From contig CABTXJ010000017.1 of NCBI GenBank assembly GCA_902488785.1, forward strand, positions 1 through 12,385: 12,385 nt of DNA, read 5' to 3'. This document shows, in pieces, positions 1 to 7,751 of this stretch (its first letter is position 1; every line of letters starts with the position of its first letter). The position numbers and the translations under genes are program-made. This stretch comes from an uncultured Eubacteriales bacterium. GTDB taxonomy: Bacteria > Bacillota > Clostridia > TANB77 > CAG-508. Below the pieces are notes generated by a model. It searched no databases, had not been told where the DNA came from, and saw only the letters and a list, made by a program, of their open reading frames with translations.

Positions 1-41
1 GGAACATTGAACTATTTTTTTATGCTTTTTTTCATAAATTT

Positions 42-80
42 AAAAAAGCTAGGACAGTTATATTATTACCTATCCCAGCT
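42..80 (-). terminator. Intrinsic terminator closing the minus-strand gene cluster
   Basis: Read on the minus strand, the arm AGCTGGGATAG (80-70) pairs over 11 bp with CTGTCCTAGCT (57-47) around a 12-nt loop, allowing two G-U pairs. It is followed directly by a run of T (complement of the A run at 42-47). A stem plus U-tract about 60 nt past the last stop codon is the expected form of a Rho-independent terminator. It is the only strong hairpin plus U-tract I found in the gaps, which suggests that the upstream genes mostly read through to here. Confidence 0.85.
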
Positions 81-140
81 AAATGTTAAAGAGCCATATT
101 TAATTATATTTTATTTTGTTTTATGTTTTATTATATTACA

Positions 141-695
141 TTACAATATATCTTCTATCATTTTTCTAATATTTTCTTCTTCTACAAAGCATGGATCCAT
201 ATGTGTTAAAAAGTGCCAATCATCTTCTTCTTTCTTCTTATATAATATTGCCTCTCCATCTTCTGAACCAAAATATGACCTTGTTACATCATATCCTTTT
301 TCTTCTAAATAATTTTTTGCATTTTTAAAGTTTTCTTCTCTTTTTGTTATATATTCTTTTACTTCTTCATTATTTATACTATATGCATCAACTCTAGTTG
401 CAGATTCTACAATTCCTTTTCCTTTAATTGCTAAATTTGGTATTTCTTTCCATATAATCTCAACTTTAGTATCATTTGGAAACATATATTTAGTAAATGG
501 TACTATATTTCCATTTTCTTCAATTTCTATATATTCAGGCAATTTAGATGGAATAATATATTCATATAATATATCGTCTTCTACTACTTTTTCATAAGCT
601 TCAAGCTTAGATATAAATTTTCTACCTTCTTCTACTGTTTCAAACGCCCCAATTTCAACAGATTCATCTTCTTGTATTAATTCTAATATATACAT
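141..695 (-). CDS. Unrecognised acidic cytosolic protein, 184 aa
   Basis: I do not recognise this family. The protein is rich in Glu, Asp and Lys, with no signal peptide and no membrane segment, so it is probably cytosolic and acidic. The first 35 residues look like strand-helix (MYILELIQEDESVEIGAF, then a helix with an EEGRKF core). A middle section carries hydrophobic strand-like patches, a helix lies around residues 110-132, and the C-terminal part has GSEDGEAILYKKK followed by an aromatic DDWHFLTHMDP patch. The ATG start is well supported: AAAGGAG lies six bases upstream. It follows the DivIC-like gene by 57 nt with no terminator between them, so the two probably share a transcript, and it is the last gene before the strong terminator. 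A link to division is only inferred from position. Confidence 0.8.
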   Translation of the reverse strand: MYILELIQEDESVEIGAFETVEEGRKFISKLEAYEKVVEDDILYEYIIPSKLPEYIEIEENGNIVPFTKYMFPNDTKVEIIWKEIPNLAIKGKGIVESATRVDAYSINNEEVKEYITKREENFKNAKNYLEEKGYDVTRSYFGSEDGEAILYKKKEEDDWHFLTHMDPCFVEEENIRKMIEDIL

Positions 696-752
696 GTTAT
701 CTCCTTTTATTTTTTCTTTGATTCTTTTTTTATTTTTTTCTTTTTTGTTTTT

Positions 753-1040
753 TTATTCTTCTATTACATATACTCTTTCATTTGGTCTTACCATATTTAA
801 CTTATCTCTTGCAGTTGATTCTACAATTTCATCATTTCCTATTTTTTCTTGTTTTGTATTTATTTCTTCTTTTTCTTCTTTTAATTTTTCTATTTCACCT
901 GAATAATAATTTGCCTCATTTTTTAACTGTAATATTCTTTCATATTCATTAGAAGTTTTAACAAGTAGGTAACCACAAAGTATTGCAAATACTGCAATTA
1001 TTATAGTATATGTTTTAATATTAATACCTGTTTTTTCCAT
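753..1040 (-). CDS. Septum formation initiator family protein (DivIC/FtsB-like)
   Basis: This is a small bitopic membrane protein of 95 aa, the usual size for the DivIC/FtsB family. A short cytoplasmic N-terminus is followed by one membrane segment (about residues 11-27), a charged heptad-like coiled coil (about 32-66, rich in Glu, Lys and Leu), and the family's C-terminal motif around 70-92: IVESTARDKLNMVRPNERVY, compare the usual IEKxAREKLGLVKPGE form. Known members form a complex with FtsL-like and FtsQ/DivIB-like partners and help activate septal peptidoglycan synthesis at the divisome. The ATG has a GAGGTG ribosome binding site five bases upstream, and a good promoter lies just before that. 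Whether it is the DivIC of this organism or a paralogue cannot be told from the window, so no symbol is given. It lies between polC and an unknown gene. Confidence 0.85.
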   Translation of the reverse strand: MEKTGINIKTYTIIIAVFAILCGYLLVKTSNEYERILQLKNEANYYSGEIEKLKEEKEEINTKQEKIGNDEIVESTARDKLNMVRPNERVYVIEE

Positions 1041-1063
1041 ATATCACCTCAATTATTATCTTA

Positions 1064-1092
1064 ATTATAATTTAAGCATTTTAATTATTCAA
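1064..1092 (-). promoter_or_regulatory. Sigma-A-type promoter for the DivIC-like gene
   Basis: On the minus strand, TTGAAT (1092-1087) and a perfect TATAAT (1069-1064) are separated by exactly 17 nt. Transcription would start near 1057, leaving a leader of under 20 nt that holds only the ribosome binding site. In AT-rich DNA chance matches occur, but a perfect -10, the ideal spacing and the position in the 124-nt gap after polC make this credible. It would let the last two genes be transcribed independently of polC. No hairpin terminator was seen between the polC stop and this promoter. Confidence 0.6.
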
Positions 1093-1164
1093 AGTTTTTT
1101 AATATATTATCTCTTTCTATCTTTTTATAATATCTAATTTTTTTAACATATCTTTTTTCTAATA

Positions 1165-4100
1165 TTAGAACATATCAAATATACTTGTTTGTGCAGTATC
1201 TAGCATTCCATCAACTACACCAAAGTTTTCAAGCATTTCCATTGTAGAGTTTCCTATCTTGCATCTTAGTTTCATTTCTTCTTTAGTGAAGAATTTTTCT
1301 TTTTGTGCTTCATTATATATATTTTCTGCCGCTATCATACCAAGCCCTGGTATTGAAGAAAGTGGTGGTAATATATGTGTATCGTCTACTACAATAAACT
1401 TCCTATAGTGTGACTTATATAGGTCAATTGGTAAAAATTCTATTCCTCTTAAGTACATCTCTCTTACTAATTCACAAATACTATATACACCTTTTTCTTT
1501 TACTCCCATGTTTTTCATAGCTTCTAGTTCTTTCATTTTTTCTTCTAGCTTTTCTTTTCCAAATATCATAAATGTTGCATCAAAATCTCCACCAGAACGC
1601 ACTGTATAATAATTTGCATAATATGCAACTGGCTTATGTACCTTGAACCATGCTATTCTAAATGCATTTGTTACATATGCAGCAGCGTGTGCTTTAGGGA
1701 ACATATATTTTATCTTAAGGCATGAATCAATATACCATTCTGGTACATCATTTTCTCTCATAAGTTCTTGATATTCTTCAGTTATTCCTTTTCCTTTTCT
1801 TACCTTTTCCATTATATTAAAACTATCAGCTGCAGGTACACCTTTTGCAATTAAATATGTCATAATATCGTCTCTTGTACATATTGCATCAGATAGTGTA
1901 ACTGTTCCATTTTTAATTAATTCTTGTGCATTATTCAACCAAACATCTGTACCATGTGATAATCCAGATATTCTAATTAGTTCTTCAAATGTAGTAGGTT
2001 TTGTTTCTTCAAGCATTCCTCTTACAAATTTTGTACCAAATTCTGGAACTCCAATTGATCCCACCTTTGATTTCAAATCTCTTTCAGATACACCAATTGT
2101 TTCAGTAGATGAAAATATTTTCATAGTATCCTTATCATCAAGTGGTATATCTTGTGGCCTTATTCCTGTTTCATCTTGCAAGTATTTAAGCATTGTTGGA
2201 TCTAAATGTCCTAACATATCAAGCTTTAATAGATTATGATCTATTTTATGGTAATCAAAGTGTGTAGTAATTATATCAATATCAGACTTATCTGCAGGTT
2301 TTTGTACTGGACAGAATTCATATATTTCATGTCCTGCTGGTACTACAATAATACCTCCTGGATGTTGTCCTGTTGTTCTTTTAACACCTGTACATCCTTT
2401 TGCAAGTCTTGCAATTTCTGCACTAGATTTTTGTATATCTTTTGATTCAAAATATCCTTTTACATAACCAAATGCTGTTTTTTCTGCAATTGTTCCTATT
2501 GTTCCTGCTTTGTATGTTGTACCATCTCCTATTATTTCTTCAGTGTACTTATGTGCAGTAGATTGGTATTCATCTGAAAAGTTTAAGTCAATATCTGGTT
2601 CTTTGTTTCCAGTAAAGCCTAAGAATGTTTCAAATGGTATATTCATTCCATCTTTAATTAGTTTTGCTCCACATTTTGGACATTCCATATCTGGCATATC
2701 AAAACCATTTGCAAATCCATGGTCTGAAAAGTCACTATACTTACACTTTTCACACCTATAGTGTGCTTTTAAACTATTTACCTCTGTTATACCAAGCATG
2801 AATGCTACAAGTGATGATCCAACAGAGCCTCTTGATCCTACTATATATCCATCTTCATTAGATTTTTTAACTAGCTTTTGAGCAATTATATACATAACAG
2901 AGAATCCATTTGAAATAATAGAATTAAGTTCTACCTCTAGCCTATCTTCAACTATCTTAGGCAAAGGATTACCATATAGCTCATATGCCCTATTATATGT
3001 AATATCTTTAATTGTTTTTTCACATCCGTCAATATATGGTGTACATTTTAAGTCACTTATTGGCTTAATACCCTTGTCTATCTTTTCATATATTTTTCTT
3101 GTATTTGTAATTACTATTTCTTTTGCTTTTTCTTCATCTAGAAAATTAAATGCTTCTAACATTTCATTTGTTGTTCTAAAGTACAAGTTTGGTTGATTAT
3201 CTGCATCTCTTCTTTTTTGCCCTACATGTAATATTTCCCTATATATTACATCTTCTGGATCTAAGAAATATACATCTCCTGTTGCAACTACTTTTTTTCC
3301 TAACTTTTTTCCTATTTCTAATATTTTAAGTACTATCTTTTTTGCATCTTCTAAGTCTTTAAAAATTCCTGCTCTTACCTTATCCATTTCATTTTCTGGT
3401 GGTTGTACTTCTAAAAAATCATAGAATTCTGCAATTTCTATAAGCTCTTCATCACTTTTTCCACTTTGTATTGCACTATATAATTCACCTTTAGAATTAC
3501 CTGATCCAATAATTAAACCTTCTTTGTGTTTTGTATATAATGATTTTAATACTCTAGGCTTTATATAATAATGATTAACATGTGCATAAGATACAAGCTT
3601 ATACAAATTTTTCATACCTATTTGCTTTGTAACTAAAATTGTTGCATTATACATAGGATATTTTTTGTATGCTTCTTCATCTTTTTCCCATTTTTCATCT
3701 AATTCATTCCAATTTAGTATTCCTTTTGCAATAATTCTTTTTTGCATATCATCAAATACTTGTTTTAATGTTATTACGTCATCTAAGGCTCTGTGTGCAT
3801 TTTCTACTACAACACCAATATGGTCTGCTATTTTTCCTAATTTAAATCTCTTAAGTTCTGGGTATACTTGTTTTGCAAGCCTTAAGGTATCAATATACAT
3901 ATTATTTAATTCATATCCTTGTAGTGATGCATAATATTTTATAAACCCTATATCAAAGTCTGCGTTGTGTGCAACTAATACACTATCTCCTAAAAATTCT
4001 ATTACTTTAGGCATTACAACATCTATTGTATCACTATCTTTTACCATTTCATTTGTAATATGTGTTATATTAACAACTTCTTCTGGTATATCCATTTCCG

Positions 4101-5868
4101 GATTTACAAAGCATTCAAACTCATCTAGTATTTCTCCATTTTTAACTTTCATAATACCAAATTCTGTTATCTTGTCTGTTCTAAAAGATAATCCAGTTGT
4201 TTCAATATCTAATATACAATATGTAGTATCTTTAATATCAGCATCTTTCAAAAAACTAATACTTGAGTTATCATCTGTTGCAAGTATTGCATCCATTCCA
4301 TATATTGGTGTAACGCCTGATTGCTTTGCTGCATTCATAGCATCAGGGAATGCTTGTACTACTCCTAAATCTGTAATACCAACTGCTTCCATATTATATT
4401 GTTTTACCCTATCAAATAGATCATCTACTGGTATTATTCCATCTAATTGACTCATTTGAGTATGTGCTCGTAGTTCTATTCTTTTAACTTCAGCATTATC
4501 TTCCTTTTTTACAACTTCTTTTTCTCCAAATTCTACCATACCTTTCATTTTTATTGTTACTTCTTTTGAAAAATTATCATATTGTGCTTCACCAAATATC
4601 TTAAATATTCCATCTTTTGCCATATGTTCTTTTATTCTTGAAATAATTATTTCTGTTTCTTTTAATTGCATAAACTTTTTTGCAATTATTGATGATGTGC
4701 CATCATATATAGTAAAAGTTACAAGGTCACAATTTTCATTAATATTTCTTGTATCGATATCTATAACTTCTGCAAATACTATTATATCACCACTATTTTC
4801 ATTAATTGCTTCTATCTTAGAAAATATATTATCATCTGCCGCTATCCTACCAAAAATATTTTTTCCAGTTCCTTCTAATCTTCTTTTTGGATTATAATTT
4901 CCTTTAGAAAAATTATTTGTTTCAGGTGCTTTTTCACTTTCTTGTATTTCTTGTTCTTTAAATTTGCCATCTACTAATACTTTCCCTTTAGAATATTCTT
5001 CTAATGCTCTTTTCTTATGTTCTTCTAATTTTTGCTTTTGTTTTAGTATTTCTTCTTTTGGTATTGAATTATATCTATTCATAATATTTTTAAAGCTTTG
5101 TGTTTCTTCTTTTATTTTATCTTCTGATACATTTTCTTTTTCTTCATTAATATTAATATTATTATTTTCAACATTAGTGACATTAGTAATATTTTCAATA
5201 GTTTCACTATCTTCAATATTTTCTTTTTCAACTATTATTTTTTCATTTTTTTCTTGTTCTTGTAATTCTTTTTCTTCTATTTGTTTTTCATTATATTCTA
5301 CATTATTATTTTTATTATTATTTTCTATGTTATTTAGTGAAATTTCTTTTCCTATTAAATTAGAAAAAGTTTTTGAAATTCTTTCTAATTCAGATTTTCC
5401 AATAATATCCAGTATATCTTTTTGTATATCAAAAATTATATTTTTATTGTTATCTAAATATATTTTAGAATCTTTAATTAATGCATATGTTACAGGTTTT
5501 CCTATAGTTACATATTTTAATATATTCTTATTATTATCATTTAAAAATTCATCATTTAAAAATTCATTATAATAATCTTTTATTTCATTATTTATTTTTT
5601 CAATACTATTAGTATTATCAGCATTATTAACACCTTCAATATATTTAACTAATATATCAAAATCATTTTTCTTCTTATTATTTTTTATTATATATTTTTT
5701 CAATTTAGTAATTTTTGAAATATCTAAACTTTCCTTATCTTTTACATTTAAATAAAGATTTAGAAAATTTTCATCAATCTCTTTTTGTATATTTTCTAAA
5801 TCTCCATATATATTATTTAAGCTAAAGCCTAAATCTTTAAAATATTCCCCTATTAACTGTAACAACAT
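1165..5868 (-). CDS. polC: DNA polymerase III alpha subunit, PolC type
   Basis: This is the main replicative polymerase of Firmicutes, with built-in 3'-5' proofreading. At 1567 aa it is about 130 longer than the Bacillus subtilis protein. Domains in order: N-terminal domain (1 to about 175); Asn/Glu/Lys-rich linker (about 176-340); OB domain (about 355-450); first PHP part (about 465-548); DEDDh exonuclease (D554/E556, D639, H692, D697, all present); second PHP part (about 715-880); palm with VGSRGSVGSS and catalytic PDIDLNFS (D1092, D1094); Cys4 zinc site (C1039, C1042, C1063, C1066); fingers including GVKRTTGQHPGG and PKAHAAAY; and a C-terminal clamp-binding motif QTSIF (1560-1564), here followed by three extra residues. 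The usual PHP metal ligands are substituted (see findings). The ATG follows a G5 ribosome binding site. No frameshift is seen. Confidence 0.98.
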   Translation of the reverse strand: MLLQLIGEYFKDLGFSLNNIYGDLENIQKEIDENFLNLYLNVKDKESLDISKITKLKKYIIKNNKKKNDFDILVKYIEGVNNADNTNSIEKINNEIKDYYNEFLNDEFLNDNNKNILKYVTIGKPVTYALIKDSKIYLDNNKNIIFDIQKDILDIIGKSELERISKTFSNLIGKEISLNNIENNNKNNNVEYNEKQIEEKELQEQEKNEKIIVEKENIEDSETIENITNVTNVENNNININEEKENVSEDKIKEETQSFKNIMNRYNSIPKEEILKQKQKLEEHKKRALEEYSKGKVLVDGKFKEQEIQESEKAPETNNFSKGNYNPKRRLEGTGKNIFGRIAADDNIFSKIEAINENSGDIIVFAEVIDIDTRNINENCDLVTFTIYDGTSSIIAKKFMQLKETEIIISRIKEHMAKDGIFKIFGEAQYDNFSKEVTIKMKGMVEFGEKEVVKKEDNAEVKRIELRAHTQMSQLDGIIPVDDLFDRVKQYNMEAVGITDLGVVQAFPDAMNAAKQSGVTPIYGMDAILATDDNSSISFLKDADIKDTTYCILDIETTGLSFRTDKITEFGIMKVKNGEILDEFECFVNPEMDIPEEVVNITHITNEMVKDSDTIDVVMPKVIEFLGDSVLVAHNADFDIGFIKYYASLQGYELNNMYIDTLRLAKQVYPELKRFKLGKIADHIGVVVENAHRALDDVITLKQVFDDMQKRIIAKGILNWNELDEKWEKDEEAYKKYPMYNATILVTKQIGMKNLYKLVSYAHVNHYYIKPRVLKSLYTKHKEGLIIGSGNSKGELYSAIQSGKSDEELIEIAEFYDFLEVQPPENEMDKVRAGIFKDLEDAKKIVLKILEIGKKLGKKVVATGDVYFLDPEDVIYREILHVGQKRRDADNQPNLYFRTTNEMLEAFNFLDEEKAKEIVITNTRKIYEKIDKGIKPISDLKCTPYIDGCEKTIKDITYNRAYELYGNPLPKIVEDRLEVELNSIISNGFSVMYIIAQKLVKKSNEDGYIVGSRGSVGSSLVAFMLGITEVNSLKAHYRCEKCKYSDFSDHGFANGFDMPDMECPKCGAKLIKDGMNIPFETFLGFTGNKEPDIDLNFSDEYQSTAHKYTEEIIGDGTTYKAGTIGTIAEKTAFGYVKGYFESKDIQKSSAEIARLAKGCTGVKRTTGQHPGGIIVVPAGHEIYEFCPVQKPADKSDIDIITTHFDYHKIDHNLLKLDMLGHLDPTMLKYLQDETGIRPQDIPLDDKDTMKIFSSTETIGVSERDLKSKVGSIGVPEFGTKFVRGMLEETKPTTFEELIRISGLSHGTDVWLNNAQELIKNGTVTLSDAICTRDDIMTYLIAKGVPAADSFNIMEKVRKGKGITEEYQELMRENDVPEWYIDSCLKIKYMFPKAHAAAYVTNAFRIAWFKVHKPVAYYANYYTVRSGGDFDATFMIFGKEKLEEKMKELEAMKNMGVKEKGVYSICELVREMYLRGIEFLPIDLYKSHYRKFIVVDDTHILPPLSSIPGLGMIAAENIYNEAQKEKFFTKEEMKLRCKIGNSTMEMLENFGVVDGMLDTAQTSIFDMF

Positions 5869-5871
5869 TAG

Positions 5872-5877
5872 CCCCCT
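5872..5877 (-). promoter_or_regulatory. G-rich ribosome binding site of polC
   Basis: The minus strand reads AGGGGG, then three bases, then the polC ATG. A run of five G is conspicuous in DNA this AT-rich and can pair with the anti-Shine-Dalgarno sequence. It fixes the polC start at the ATG at 5868 rather than a later methionine. Confidence 0.6.
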
Positions 5878-5920
5878 ACTTAATTAATATTACACTATCT
5901 TATTTTATTATTATATATTA

Positions 5921-5948
5921 AGTATATTAAATCTATTAAGCTTTTCAA
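5921..5948 (-). promoter_or_regulatory. Possible sigma-A-type promoter for polC
   Basis: On the minus strand, TTGAAA (5948-5943) overlaps the TGA stop of the preceding gene. It is followed by a 16-nt spacer and TATACT (5926-5921), a five-of-six match to the -10 consensus. The leader to the polC ATG would be about 45 nt. The match is good, but the region is almost all A and T, so a chance match is possible. Confidence 0.4.
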
Positions 5949-6820
5949 TACTTTTTATTTTTATTTCTTTTAATATTTTTTAATCTTCTTTTTCTATTTT
6001 TTATATTTTCATTATAATTATCTTTTAAATTTTGTGTTTTATCTTTTTCTAATTCTTTTTCTTTATTATGTTCTTTTATATTTTCAACACTTTTTTTGAA
6101 TGCATCACTTAAAGATTCTGTATTTTCTTTAGGTTCTGTAAGCATTGTGATTGCAGATATATATGGTATTATATCTTCTGTATTTTCTATATCTTCAATT
6201 TCTATATAGTTTCTTATTAGCTTATCTCTCATTAATTCTTCAATATATAATGTAGTATATGGTAATAACTTTTGTTTTTTCTTTTTTATATCATTAATTG
6301 CTGTATAATATATTTTTTTTGTATTTGTTCTTAAAAAAGTTTTTTCTTTTACTACCCTATCATTATAAAAATAAATTTTAGTTGATTCTTTTCTTAGTTT
6401 TATAATTATATGTTTTAATAAAACTATTAATATATATGAAAGAATAAGTGGTATTAATTTTACAAATCCTAATTTCAAATTATTATATAATACATATGTA
6501 TATGAAAATACAAATAACATTGTTATATCAAATTTCTTTAAAATATTATCATACCAATATGAATAAATATATGATATTTCTAAGGCTTTATCACCTTCTT
6601 TTTCAACAATCCTATACTTATTTAACTTACTTTTTTCATTTAACTTTTTTAAATCCTCATTTGCTAAAGAATTTAAAACTATATTATGTTCAAATCCCTT
6701 TTTTTCATAATCTACTATTTCTTGATAGCAATATGAGCATATATCACCCTTTTTGCTGAGTCTTCTATTACATACCTTACAGCGGTATTCTTTTTCTTTT
6801 GTATTATTATATTCTGACAT
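5945..6820 (-). CDS. Unrecognised zinc-ribbon membrane protein with possible PH-like domain
   Basis: I do not recognise a named family for this 291-aa protein. Visible parts: an N-terminal zinc ribbon (C14-x2-C17 and C28-x2-C31); a charged region to about residue 95; two hydrophobic segments (about 99-115 and 119-140), likely a membrane hairpin; a strand-rich section (about 147-205) starting STKIYFYNDRVVKEKTFLRT, which resembles the bacterial PH (YdbT-like) domains that follow membrane hairpins; and a very basic, disordered-looking Lys/Arg/Asn tail from about 240. The start is supported by GGAG five bases before the ATG. It lies between cdsA and polC, where related genomes usually carry dxr, rseP and proS or ispG. 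A role in sensing or scaffolding at the membrane is a guess. The PH-like assignment is by pattern only. Confidence 0.8.
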   Translation of the reverse strand: MSEYNNTKEKEYRCKVCNRRLSKKGDICSYCYQEIVDYEKKGFEHNIVLNSLANEDLKKLNEKSKLNKYRIVEKEGDKALEISYIYSYWYDNILKKFDITMLFVFSYTYVLYNNLKLGFVKLIPLILSYILIVLLKHIIIKLRKESTKIYFYNDRVVKEKTFLRTNTKKIYYTAINDIKKKKQKLLPYTTLYIEELMRDKLIRNYIEIEDIENTEDIIPYISAITMLTEPKENTESLSDAFKKSVENIKEHNKEKELEKDKTQNLKDNYNENIKNRKRRLKNIKRNKNKKY

Positions 6821-6881
6821 ATTTTCTCCGTACCTTATATACTTTACTTTGTTATTATTTTATATTTTTTTCTTATTTCTA

Positions 6882-6905
6882 TTTTTTTCTTTCTTTTTCT
6901 TTCTT
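6882..6905. repeat. Homopyrimidine tract with mirror symmetry
   Basis: The 121-nt gap between cdsA and the zinc-ribbon gene holds an unbroken run of T and C on the plus strand. Bases 6887-6905 form an exact 19-nt mirror repeat, TTCTTTCTTTTTCTTTCTT. In the minus-strand transcript this is an A/G-rich leader. I saw no hairpin terminator and no clear promoter in this gap. The tract may be simple low complexity. Confidence 0.5.
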
Positions 6906-6941
6906 GCCTTCTTATTGTTTTCTTAAATTAAATTTTAACTA

Positions 6942-7751
6942 CTATAATATATTACTTAACATATATAATATTGGTGCTGTAAATATTAAAGCATCTACCC
7001 TATCTAATACTCCACCATGTGATTGTAGTACATGGCTAAAGTCTTTTTTGTCATATGCCCTTTTAATAAGTGATGATAAAAGGTCTCCTACTTGTGAAAT
7101 AATACTTAGCATTGCAAGTATTATTACAGTTTCTATTTTTATTGGTTGTTTCATTAAAATAAGTGCAATTACTCCGCATATAGTTGCCATTATAGTTCCA
7201 CCTATTGCTCCTGCATAGGTTTTTTTAGGGCTGATTTCTGTTAAGTGTTTTTTACCAAATCTTTTTCCTACTAAATATGCAAATGAATCTGTAGCTGGTA
7301 CTAATATAAATAATAATGATAAGTATTTTGTAGTTGTAGCATTTTTAGTTAGTTTTAATATAAATATTGGCATAATTATTGTATAAATATATCCAAAAAA
7401 TGAAAATGCAATTTCCCTATACCCATATTTTTTATCATTTCTTTTAATTGCAATAGTTACAAGTGTTGTAATAAGTATCATTAGCATTATAATTATATTC
7501 ATATAATATGCTTGTTTTACCATACTTAATTTAAATGTTCCAAATATAGCAACTGCTACTCCTGCAAATATATATGCAATATAATTATATATTGTTTTTT
7601 TCATTCCTATTACATCAAAATATTCTGTAATACTACAAAACATAATAATAGAAGTCCATATAGTTAAATAATAATACCAATTTCCTTTTAAAAAGAAAAA
7701 AGGAATAATTGTTAATCCATATAGTATTGATATTCCGAGCCTTGATATCAT
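6942..7751 (-). CDS. cdsA: Phosphatidate cytidylyltransferase (CDP-diacylglycerol synthase)
   Basis: The enzyme joins phosphatidic acid and CTP to give CDP-diacylglycerol, the branch point for bacterial phospholipids, in the cytoplasmic membrane. The 269-aa protein is of family length and mostly hydrophobic, with several membrane segments. The family signature lies at residues 227-253: SLIKRAYDKKD, then SHGGVLDRVD, with the metal-binding KD and D-R-x-D residues present. Upstream, PATDSFAYLVGKRFGK (start of the catalytic region) and SPKKTYAGAIGG are also typical. One small deviation: Gln replaces the usual Pro/Gly two residues before HGG. The ATG abuts the uppS stop (TAGATG) and uses a GGAGG site inside the last uppS codons, so the two are probably translationally coupled. 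The usual downstream partner dxr is not here. Confidence 0.96.
   Translation of the reverse strand: MISRLGISILYGLTIIPFFFLKGNWYYYLTIWTSIIMFCSITEYFDVIGMKKTIYNYIAYIFAGVAVAIFGTFKLSMVKQAYYMNIIIMLMILITTLVTIAIKRNDKKYGYREIAFSFFGYIYTIIMPIFILKLTKNATTTKYLSLLFILVPATDSFAYLVGKRFGKKHLTEISPKKTYAGAIGGTIMATICGVIALILMKQPIKIETVIILAMLSIISQVGDLLSSLIKRAYDKKDFSHVLQSHGGVLDRVDALIFTAPILYMLSNIL

Noticed and set aside
1093..1164. Possible terminator after polC
   Set aside because: The region is AT-rich with T runs but shows no GC-containing stem.
3965..4450. Long plus-strand reading frames inside polC (for example 4964-5572 and 3965-4450)
   Set aside because: They are antisense shadows of polC with low-complexity Ser/Phe/Ile-rich translations and no ribosome binding sites or family motifs.
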